From positions 62,001 to 126,000 of the forward strand of contig DAOOQQ010000004.1 in NCBI GenBank assembly GCA_035388825.1: a stretch of 64,000 nucleotides of DNA. The letters are read 5' to 3'. Below, piece after piece: positions 41,468 through 48,979 of this stretch (position 1 is the stretch's first letter; each line of letters opens with the position of its first letter). The notes below the pieces were generated by a model. It was not told the origin of the DNA. It was given only the letters and a program-made list of their open reading frames with translations, and made no database searches. Both the position numbers and the translations under genes were made by a program. The DNA is from MWAR01 sp035388825 (GTDB lineage Bacteria; Muiribacteriota; Ozemobacteria; Ozemobacterales; Ozemobacteraceae).

Positions 41468-43261
41468 TCACTGTTCCGGCGTGAACACCTGCACCTCGAC
41501 CCGGCGGTTGAGGGCATGGTTCATCGCGTCGTTCTCGTCGGCCGGAGCGTCCCAGCCCTTGCCGGCCACGACAAACTTGTTGAGGGGGAACCGGTATTTG
41601 CGGATCAGCGCATCGCGCACCGACTTCGACCGGTCTTCCGACAGATCCTTCACGGCCTTCTCGGGAACCTTGCCCTTCATCGATGCGTCGGTGTGGCCCA
41701 CGATCGCGACCGTGGCCCGCTCATACTGGCCGACCATGCGGGCGATCTTCTCGAGCGTCGCGTCGACGGAAGGGTCATACAGCGTGTTCGCGACCGGCTG
41801 GCCGAACTCGTCGTGCTCGGGCTCGAACACGTTGGCCGAGTTCGGATAGAAGTTGATGCGCACGGTCTGGGTCAGCACCGGCGCCTCGGCCGACACCTTC
41901 TTGTAGGACGTGGGGACGAACCGCGAAGTCGGCACGTCCGTCTGGTCCTTGAAGGCGCCTTCCTTGTCGAGCTCCTGGAGGACCGAGAAGTCCATCACCT
42001 CGTCGAACCGCACCGGCGTGGCCAGCACGCCCAGCTCGCGGTAGACGAGCGTGATGTTGCTCCAGGTGCGCTCGAAGTTGGTCGGGTTGTTGCGGTTCGT
42101 GAAGAACTCCCGGTTCATGCCGAAGTTCGTCAGGAAGGCGTCGTTCTCCATGGTTTTGATGTCGTCGACCTTCATGCCGTATCCCTCGGCCATCCACTGG
42201 AAGGCCTGGGCTTTCTGGGTCGGGTTCTTGACCATCGTCATGCCCTCGAAGATGCCCGCCACGAGGCCCTTCACGATGTCGGGGTGGTCCTTGGCGAAGT
42301 CGGCCCGGACGGCCCACACGTCGGTGATGAGCCGGTTGGCCTCGGCAGTCGTGGTCAGGATGCGGGTTCCGGCGACCTTCTCGGGGATGTTGTAGATGTC
42401 GGGTGCCCAGCTCACGCAGGCATCGATACCCTTGTCGGCGACGAAGGCGGCGGCGGCCTCGAACGCGGTCGAGGTGAACCGCGATTTCACCCGCTGCGGG
42501 CTCAGCCCGGCCGTGATCAAAAGATTGTGGATGAAATACTGGGAGGGGCTGTTCTGCGCGTAGACGACGGTCTTGCCGTCCAGATCCTTCACGGACCGGA
42601 TGTTGCCGCGCACGACGACGCCGTCTCCGCCGTTCGACCAGTCGATCTGCTGGTAGATGCGCGGCGCCGTGCGGCTGTCTTTCATCAGCTCGCCCGCGAA
42701 CAGGCAGATCATGTCGAGCGTGCCCCACAGAACGTGGCTCTTGCCCGATGCATACGCGTCACGCGCCGCTATCGGATCGTCGATCAGCTTGAGATTGACC
42801 CGGAAGCCGTATTTCTTGAAGAAGATGCTTTCCTCGCTCGGGGCGAAACCGTGGTTCGCCGCCACGATCGGCAGCCAGCCGATCCAGACGTTGATCGGGA
42901 ACTCGACGATCTTCTTCTGGGCATCCCACTCGTAGCCCGAGACGCCCTTGACCGGCGGCAGCTTCTCCTGCGGAATATACTTGTACTCCTGAACCGTCGT
43001 GATGCCCTTGGCATCCGGGGCTTCGACCTTCTCTCCCGTCACGGCCTGGCCCTGGGAAGCATCCCCGCCGGCGTTTCCGCCCTGCGCGGCCTGGCTGCCT
43101 TCGGTGCCGGTTCCGCTGCCCGCCGTCGTCGTCGTCGATGACGGGAAGATCATCTGCTTCAGCGATGGCGAGAAGGAAACGGCGGCGGCGAAGATGCAGC
43201 CGAAGATGAACACGAACATCACGAATTTCCCCAACGGGGTCGGGCCAAGTTCCTCGTTCAC
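41468..43261 (-). CDS. ABC substrate-binding protein fused to OmpA domain (paralogue 1, membrane-anchored)
   Basis: Protein of 597 residues. The N-terminus lacks a normal signal peptide: a cytoplasmic stub (NEELGPTPLGKF) and one transmembrane helix (about 15-35, FVMFVFIFGCIFAAAVSF) are followed by a Thr/Gly/Ala-rich linker, an NMT1/SsuA-like binding domain (about 110-440) and an OmpA domain (about 470-597: VAIVGHTDASMKG, NHALNRRVEVQVF). It could tie the inner membrane to peptidoglycan. The GTG start at 43261 is supported by AGGAGGAG; the reading to 43342 has no such support. First gene of the cluster. Confidence 0.9.
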   Translation of the reverse strand: MNEELGPTPLGKFVMFVFIFGCIFAAAVSFSPSLKQMIFPSSTTTTAGSGTGTEGSQAAQGGNAGGDASQGQAVTGEKVEAPDAKGITTVQEYKYIPQEKLPPVKGVSGYEWDAQKKIVEFPINVWIGWLPIVAANHGFAPSEESIFFKKYGFRVNLKLIDDPIAARDAYASGKSHVLWGTLDMICLFAGELMKDSRTAPRIYQQIDWSNGGDGVVVRGNIRSVKDLDGKTVVYAQNSPSQYFIHNLLITAGLSPQRVKSRFTSTAFEAAAAFVADKGIDACVSWAPDIYNIPEKVAGTRILTTTAEANRLITDVWAVRADFAKDHPDIVKGLVAGIFEGMTMVKNPTQKAQAFQWMAEGYGMKVDDIKTMENDAFLTNFGMNREFFTNRNNPTNFERTWSNITLVYRELGVLATPVRFDEVMDFSVLQELDKEGAFKDQTDVPTSRFVPTSYKKVSAEAPVLTQTVRINFYPNSANVFEPEHDEFGQPVANTLYDPSVDATLEKIARMVGQYERATVAIVGHTDASMKGKVPEKAVKDLSEDRSKSVRDALIRKYRFPLNKFVVAGKGWDAPADENDAMNHALNRRVEVQVFTPEQ

Positions 43262-43313
43262 GAAGCTCCTCCTGCGGTCAGCGGAAAATGGATGGCATTC
43301 TGTACCGACCCCC

Positions 43314-43342
43314 ATGATATCCGGAACCCCCCGCCAAGGCAA
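43314..43342 (-). promoter_or_regulatory. Sigma70-type promoter for the ABC/OmpA/PspA/AAA cluster
   Basis: Minus strand TTGCCT (43337-43342), a 17-base spacer and TATCAT (43314-43319), about 50 bases before the GTG start. Confidence 0.65.
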
Positions 43343-43378
43343 CGGGATCTTCCGCCCGCTTCAGATACGGCCGGTCCA

Positions 43379-43408
43379 TTGCCGGCAGCGGCTCTTCCGT
43401 CGTATACT
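43379..43408 (+). promoter_or_regulatory. Promoter for the ferritin-like gene
   Basis: TTGCCG (43379-43384), an 18-base spacer and TATACT (43403-43408), divergent from the cluster promoter; about 64 bases before the start, which has GAAGGAG. Confidence 0.6.
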
Positions 43409-43471
43409 GTGCCGTGCCGGTGAGGCAGAGACTGCCTGGCCGTTTCCCAAACGCGAAGGAGTGACCCTGTG

Positions 43472-43975
43472 ATGCTGAAATCCCATACGATCGACGAATT
43501 GATCACCCTCGCCATCGAGACGGAGACGCAGGCCATGGAGCTCTACGAGTCCATGTCGCGCCTGTTCGCCCACGAACGGGGTGTCGCCGAGTTCTGGGAC
43601 GATCTGCGCAACGATGAAACCCGGCATGTGGGCATCCTCCGGGGTCTGCTGGAAACGCTCCCGGCCGGTACTCTTGCCGGCCAGGCCGATGAAGCCTCAT
43701 GGCAGGTGCTGATCGATGCCAGGGAGCGCATTCGCAGAAAACTCGCGACCCCCTTCGCGACGCTCGACGAGGCCTACGAGTTCTCGCATGAAATCGAGTA
43801 TCACGAGATCAACGGGGTGTTCAAATTCCTGGCGGCCGGCATCACGCCCGGGTACATGTCGAAAGAGATCATCGACGCGAACATCCGGGATCATCAGCAG
43901 AAGCTGATCGAGTTCTCCGCGCGGTTCGGCGGAAAGTCCTGGCGCCAGTCGGTCCTGCCCCAGGCCCGGCAGTGA
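43472..43975 (+). CDS. Ferritin-like/rubrerythrin-type diiron protein
   Basis: Protein of 167 residues, all helical. Acidic/His ligand candidates occur in four helices: IETETQAMELYESM, NDETRHVGILRGLL (ExxH-type), SHEIEYHEINGVFKF and IRDHQQKLIEF. This is the ferritin-like four-helix pattern; there is no rubredoxin domain. Iron or peroxide metabolism is likely but unproven. Start: ATG at 43472, with an alternative GTG at 43469. It converges with the next gene, only 10 bases away. Confidence 0.75.
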   Translation: MLKSHTIDELITLAIETETQAMELYESMSRLFAHERGVAEFWDDLRNDETRHVGILRGLLETLPAGTLAGQADEASWQVLIDARERIRRKLATPFATLDEAYEFSHEIEYHEINGVFKFLAAGITPGYMSKEIIDANIRDHQQKLIEFSARFGGKSWRQSVLPQARQ

Positions 43976-43985
43976 CCCGGGAGTT

Positions 43986-44573
43986 TCAGAACCTTCCCAG
44001 CAGCAGGTCGGTCTGCAGGAACAGCCCCTCGAGGCGCACGCCCTCGACGCCGCAGAACGTGTAGCCGACGCCGAGTTCCAGGATGATGTGGCGTGTCATG
44101 GGTATCAGGCCCACGATCATCGGCTCGGCAAAGGCGAAGCTGCCGTCATTGAGCACGAGCGAGCCGCGTTTCGTCTTCAGTTCGTAGGTGCCGCCCCCGA
44201 TGTTGACCCGCCATTTCATACGGGTGTCTTTTTTGAAATGATCCTCGACGGTGAAGCCCCCCATGCGCAGGTTCAGCACGAGGGACGTGCCGTTCAGCGT
44301 GCCGGACTGGGCCATGAGGCCGATCTTCGGGTCATCCACCCGGCCCCCGAACCCCCGGCCGCCCCAGACGAGCATGTCACCCCCGAAATCCCGGGGGCCC
44401 GAGACGCGCTTGTATTTGAAACTGGCCCCGAAGGCGCCGATCGGCATCGTCTTTCCCGGCTGCTCGGACAGCAGCAGGATCGGATCGCGTGCGGCATGCA
44501 GAGAGCCGCTTCCCGCCAGGAGCAGGAACAGCGTGAGGAGGACGCAATACGGCCGGAGGGTTCGCGTGATCAT
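43986..44573 (-). CDS. Exported outer-membrane-like beta protein, unknown
   Basis: Protein of 195 residues with a signal peptide (1-27, CVLLTLFLLLAGSGSLHA). The mature part alternates hydrophobic residues and Gly/aromatics (FGGDMLVWGGRGFGG, SLVLNLRMGGF, IILELGVGYTF) and ends in LLLGRF, a terminal Phe as in outer-membrane beta-barrels. No family is recognised. Last gene of the pilus operon, 45 bases after rseP. Confidence 0.6.
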   Translation of the reverse strand: MITRTLRPYCVLLTLFLLLAGSGSLHAARDPILLLSEQPGKTMPIGAFGASFKYKRVSGPRDFGGDMLVWGGRGFGGRVDDPKIGLMAQSGTLNGTSLVLNLRMGGFTVEDHFKKDTRMKWRVNIGGGTYELKTKRGSLVLNDGSFAFAEPMIVGLIPMTRHIILELGVGYTFCGVEGVRLEGLFLQTDLLLGRF

Positions 44574-44618
44574 CGCTTCCCTATCGGCAGATCCCGGGAT
44601 TTTCCCGAGGTTTCGGGG

Positions 44619-45665
44619 CTACTGGAAAAGGCCTCCGATATCGCGAAGCGTGATGATCAAAAACAGCGCGGCGAGGCCGATGGAACCCCATTGATAGATG
44701 GGAAGAAGCACCTGCTCGCGGAGCGGCCGGCCAGTGAGGGCATGCCAGGCTGCCAGAACGAGCTTGATGCCGTCGAGGGGCGGCACCGGGAGGAGATTGA
44801 ACACGGCGAGGTTGACGCTCAGAATCGCCAGGAGGGTCAGGAAGCCGAACAAACCGCTCTGCGCGGCGCCGGACACCTGATCGAGGATGGCGATGGGCCC
44901 GCCGACCTGTGTCACGCCCTGGCCGGTGAACAACCGCATGAAGGCCGTACCCACGCCGATCGTTTCCTGGAACGTGCGGGCGATGCCGCCGGTGATCGCA
45001 TCCGGAAGGGAAAGGGGGTGGGCAGCGGAAAAAACCGGCCGCATGCCGACGAGGAACCGGTCTCCTTCCTTCCGTGGCGTCACGGTGAGGCTCAGGAGGG
45101 AGGTTCCGCGTTGCACTTCGAGAGCAAGGGGCGTGGCGCCGGCTTTCTGGATGCAGGCCAGGAGTCCGGGCCAGTCCGTCACGCCGGTTCCGCCGGCTTT
45201 GAGGATGCGGTCGCCGGGCATCAGACCGGCTTCGATGGCGGGACTGCCCTTGACGAGAGAATCGACGACGGGGACCGCGACGGGATTCCCCCAGAGATGC
45301 AGGATGATGGCGAAGAGAAGCGCTGCCAGAACCAGATTGGCCGCGGGGCCGGCCGCGGCGACGACGGCCTGGATGCGCGGCGGTTCCTCGGGAAGGAGCG
45401 GTTCGCCGGCGGCTTCCCGGCGGTCGAGCTCCTCGGGATCGAACGGGGTGACATACCCGCCGAGCGGGATCCAGCCGAGCCGGTACTCCGTGCCGCCCCG
45501 CTTCCAGCGGAACACCGGGCTGCCGAAGCCGATCGAGAAGGCGAACACCGGGCGTCCGTTCCGGCGCAGCGCGAGAAAATGCCCCCACTCGTGGACCAGC
45601 ACCAGGAGCCCGAAGCCGAAAACGGCACCGGCCCAGCCGAGAAGTGTTGCGAATATGCCTGTCAT
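44619..45665 (-). CDS. rseP: RseP-like site-2 membrane protease
   Basis: Intramembrane zinc protease of 348 residues. VLVHEWGHFLALRRNG near 22-37 is the HExxH site in TM1. A PDZ domain (about 125-200, SLVKGSPAIEAGLMPGDRIL) follows, and NLLPVPPLDGIKLV near 295 is the NxxPxPxxDG motif supplying the third ligand. It cleaves membrane anti-sigma factors or leftover signal peptides. A link with the ZAS anti-sigma factor at 5231 is possible but speculative. It lies 61 bases after the first TPR gene. Confidence 0.93.
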   Translation of the reverse strand: MTGIFATLLGWAGAVFGFGLLVLVHEWGHFLALRRNGRPVFAFSIGFGSPVFRWKRGGTEYRLGWIPLGGYVTPFDPEELDRREAAGEPLLPEEPPRIQAVVAAAGPAANLVLAALLFAIILHLWGNPVAVPVVDSLVKGSPAIEAGLMPGDRILKAGGTGVTDWPGLLACIQKAGATPLALEVQRGTSLLSLTVTPRKEGDRFLVGMRPVFSAAHPLSLPDAITGGIARTFQETIGVGTAFMRLFTGQGVTQVGGPIAILDQVSGAAQSGLFGFLTLLAILSVNLAVFNLLPVPPLDGIKLVLAAWHALTGRPLREQVLLPIYQWGSIGLAALFLIITLRDIGGLFQ

Positions 45666-45726
45666 GAGATCATCCTTCGTGTGATGTCGGGTGTGTCAGA
45701 AGCTTGTCTGGAACGATGGCGGCGGA

Positions 45727-48700
45727 TCATTTGCCCTTTTTCAGGGAGGCGTACAGCTTGTCGGACCGGTCGAACGTGTCGCGGAAGTTGATGTCGACAT
45801 TGCATATCATGTCATATAACATCAGCGCCCCGCTCGTGTCGCCTGACGCCTCGAGAGCCGTGCCGACGCGGTAAAGAAGATCTTTCAGCTCATCCGACAT
45901 CAGCTCGCGGTCGAACTCGAGCGTCTCGATGATTTCGCGGGCCAGGGCAGGTTTCTTCATCCGCAGATGGGCATCCGCGAGCAGCAGGCCGATTTCTTTC
46001 GAGCGCTTCGAGGCAAAAACGGGGGTCAGAAGGGCGACGACCTCGTCCCATTTCTTCTGTGCCGCCTTCTGCCGGGCTTCGGCGATGGCGTCTGCAAGTT
46101 CGGTATCCGGTTTGGGCGGTGCCGCTGTGGCTGTTGTGGTGACAGATTCCGGGGGCGTCAGGCCGAGATCGTCCGGAATATCCGAGCCGTCCAGGCCGTG
46201 TTCGGCGAAGGGATCGAGCGTCGGAATCGACAGGATGTCGTCGGCGGCGGAAGCCCCGGGGGGAACGGTTGGCCCGGAGCCGCTGTCGGCGGAGGTGGTC
46301 GTCGCCGGGCTGAAGGGCGGCTCCGGCGCGGGGAGGGGCGTGTCGATCAGATCGGTGTCATGGAGCCCCATTGGTTCGAGTCTGGCTTTCTTCGCCGGAG
46401 TGGTAGGCGCCAAAGGAACGCTGCGGGCGCCGCCTCCCGACGAGGACGTGGCCGGCTGATCCGCGGAAGGGGGTTTGAGGAAGTCGGGGAGCGGGGTGGC
46501 GGTGTCGCCCGTGACGAACCCTTCCGGCGGCGGCTCGACGAAGCCCTCGATGTCGGTGTCCGATGGGAGGGAGGGGAGCTCGGTTTCCGGGGTGAGCGGC
46601 GGGAGGCCTTCGGTCAGGAGCTCCTCGCTGAAGGGAGACAGCTCGTCGGTCCCGCTGAGCGATTCCGGTGCCTGGGTGTTCTGTTCGAGCTCTTTGCGCA
46701 GCCCGGTCACGATTTCGGTCAGTTGCGGATTGCCGGGATGCCGTCGGAGGAACTCCTCATACTGCAGGACCGCCTCGTCGAGCATGTTCATTTTCTTCAT
46801 GCAGGTCGTGTAAACCACGTGGATGCCCATGTTGTTCACGTTGGTCGCCAGCACCTGGAGACACTCCTTCGCGCTTTCCGCGAACATGCCCTTCTTCGAG
46901 TAGTTGCGCGCGAGCAGCTCCCGATACCCGTCGCCGTCGGGCTTCGTCTTGAGGGCTTCGCGCAACACCACCACGACCTCGTCTCCCATGCGTTTGCTCT
47001 GCACATACGCATCGGCGAGGGCCGTCACGTTCTCCCGGTTGGCGGGATCGGCCTGGAAACAGGCATACATGATCTCCATCGCATCGCCCGTATACTGCTT
47101 CTGGGCCCGGTAGAACTTGCTCAGGATGGGCAGAAACTCGGTTCGCGACGGATCCTGCTTGTAGATCGTTTCATACATCGTGATGGCTTCATCGCTCGCC
47201 GTATTCGTTTCGAGATACGCTTTCGCGAGATACTTCCACCCGATGGCGTTGTCGGCGAACAGCGTCAGGAGATGTCGGGCGTTTTCCTGGCATTTGAAAT
47301 AGTTCTTCAGCGCATAATGAGCCTGGATGCTGATCTCGAGCAACTGGCGCTGGAGCTGGACGGCGACGTTCGGCCTTCGGAGGGCATCTTCGCTGATCCG
47401 GACGGCCTTTTCGTTCTGACCGGCTTCGAGGGCCAGGGTGGCTTTCTTCACCGGATCCGAGATGAAGAGGTTCAGGGCCGGTGCGACCATCAGGATGAAC
47501 ACGATCAGGAAGGCACCCAGGAAGAGACCCAGGCCGATCATGATCTCGGTCGTGTAGATCTTCGACCACAGGGTGTATTTCAGTTTCCAGAAGCTCGGCT
47601 GGTTCTTGGCATACTCGGATTCGGTCTCGAGGAAATGGTTGAACCGCTCATTCGCCTCCTGATACTGCTGGTCATCCGTCAGGATCCCGATCATGACCCA
47701 GTCGACATCCCGCTTCAGATCCGGATCGACATCGGGAAGGGACTGGAACTTCTCGAAGTAGGTCCGGGCCTTTTTCAGATCGCGGTTCGATCCGAGGATA
47801 TAGATTTTGCCGAGATAGAAGGTGGCTTCCGCATACTTCTGGGGATTTTCCTCATACGCGCGGAGAATGTCGGGAAGGGCGAGATCGTATTTCTCGCTCT
47901 GATACAGGCTGACGGCGAACTTGTACTTCTGGTCGATGCCTTTCTTCTCGTCGATCTTCGCCTGGAGCTCCTCGCGGCCCGGCAGGCCGGCGAACATCGT
48001 CTGCGCCTTTTTCAGAGTCGCCTCGGCGTCCTCGTATTTTCCGTCGGCGAACTTTTTCTTCGCCTGGTCGAACCAGTATTCGGCATCCTTCATCTTTTTC
48101 CGCTCGGGATCCTCGGCCGCGACTTCGGGGGCCGACGCGATCGTGATCTGCGGCGGGGGCTCGGTTTCGTCGGGCAGGATGTCGTCGCCCTGGTCGATGG
48201 GAGGTTCGCCGTCGGCAGGGGAGGTTGCGGGGTCGGTTGCCGGCAGGGAAACGGTGACCGGCACCTGGGCGGTCTGGAGCAGGTCCGGTTCGGGCTGCGG
48301 CTCGGGGGGCAGCGGGACATCCGGCGGTGCCGTCGGATCGTTTTCGAAGGGATTTTCCGGCATCTGGGGCGCGCTTCGTTCGCCGGCGACGGGAGTGGCG
48401 CGGCGGGTGAATCCCGCTTTGCCGGTCAGCCGCCGCGCCGAGGCGAGGCCGTAATTCTTCGCGTTGTAGAGAAACTGGAAATCGTCGAACAGGAGTTCGG
48501 ACGAGGGGTCGATCTGGAGCGCCTTCTCGAGCTGCTCGAAACTCTGCGGCACGTTCCCCTTCGCGAACAGCACCTTTGCGAAGGTGTAGTGGGAGAGGGC
48601 GTCATCCTTCTTTTCGAGAGCCCGCGAAAGGTAGCCGACCGAGGCGTCGAACCGGCCCTCGTGAAACTCGACATCGCCGAGGATCAGGCAGACCGCGGGA

Positions 48701-48972
48701 TCGTCGGGCGTCACCTTCACGCGCTTCCCCGCTTCTTCCCGGACCGGCTTCAGAAGATCCTTGCGGAGCTTCGTCAGCTTCGGATCCTCCTCCTTGTTCT
48801 GGAGCTCGCATCGCATCAACTCGAGATAGGCCTCGGAAAGCATACGAGCGGATATATATTTCTTCAGTGTCGTGTAGTCGGGCTTGACGGCCGCGTTTGC
48901 CGCCGATACCGCCCAGAGCAGTGTCGCAAGGAGGAGCAGCCAGGCCTGGAAACGGCCGGTCCGGGGTTTCAT
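45727..48972 (-). CDS. Large membrane TPR protein
   Basis: Protein of 1,081 residues. A signal peptide (about 10-27) precedes an N-terminal TPR region (about 30-165), a Pro/Glu-rich linker (about 190-290), a second TPR block (about 300-460), one transmembrane helix (about 485-510, IMIGLGLFLGAFLIVFILMV), and a third TPR block (about 525-790). A long acidic Pro-rich stretch (about 800-980) and a last TPR-like segment follow. This puts TPRs on both sides of the membrane. Eight bases downstream of the other TPR gene. A scaffold for pilus assembly is a reasonable guess. Confidence 0.75.
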   Translation of the reverse strand: MKPRTGRFQAWLLLLATLLWAVSAANAAVKPDYTTLKKYISARMLSEAYLELMRCELQNKEEDPKLTKLRKDLLKPVREEAGKRVKVTPDDPAVCLILGDVEFHEGRFDASVGYLSRALEKKDDALSHYTFAKVLFAKGNVPQSFEQLEKALQIDPSSELLFDDFQFLYNAKNYGLASARRLTGKAGFTRRATPVAGERSAPQMPENPFENDPTAPPDVPLPPEPQPEPDLLQTAQVPVTVSLPATDPATSPADGEPPIDQGDDILPDETEPPPQITIASAPEVAAEDPERKKMKDAEYWFDQAKKKFADGKYEDAEATLKKAQTMFAGLPGREELQAKIDEKKGIDQKYKFAVSLYQSEKYDLALPDILRAYEENPQKYAEATFYLGKIYILGSNRDLKKARTYFEKFQSLPDVDPDLKRDVDWVMIGILTDDQQYQEANERFNHFLETESEYAKNQPSFWKLKYTLWSKIYTTEIMIGLGLFLGAFLIVFILMVAPALNLFISDPVKKATLALEAGQNEKAVRISEDALRRPNVAVQLQRQLLEISIQAHYALKNYFKCQENARHLLTLFADNAIGWKYLAKAYLETNTASDEAITMYETIYKQDPSRTEFLPILSKFYRAQKQYTGDAMEIMYACFQADPANRENVTALADAYVQSKRMGDEVVVVLREALKTKPDGDGYRELLARNYSKKGMFAESAKECLQVLATNVNNMGIHVVYTTCMKKMNMLDEAVLQYEEFLRRHPGNPQLTEIVTGLRKELEQNTQAPESLSGTDELSPFSEELLTEGLPPLTPETELPSLPSDTDIEGFVEPPPEGFVTGDTATPLPDFLKPPSADQPATSSSGGGARSVPLAPTTPAKKARLEPMGLHDTDLIDTPLPAPEPPFSPATTTSADSGSGPTVPPGASAADDILSIPTLDPFAEHGLDGSDIPDDLGLTPPESVTTTATAAPPKPDTELADAIAEARQKAAQKKWDEVVALLTPVFASKRSKEIGLLLADAHLRMKKPALAREIIETLEFDRELMSDELKDLLYRVGTALEASGDTSGALMLYDMICNVDINFRDTFDRSDKLYASLKKGK

Positions 48973-48979
48973 CGCGTGT

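Noticed and set aside
38928..43141. Long plus-strand open frames (over 800 codons) opposite the OmpA-fused receptor genes
   Set aside because: They are mirror frames of GC-rich genes. Their translations are His/Arg/Asp-rich with no domain, and the minus-strand genes have clear families, ribosome sites and overlaps.
43976..43985. Terminator between the ferritin-like gene and the outer-membrane-like gene
   Set aside because: Only ten bases separate the converging genes and no hairpin is visible.
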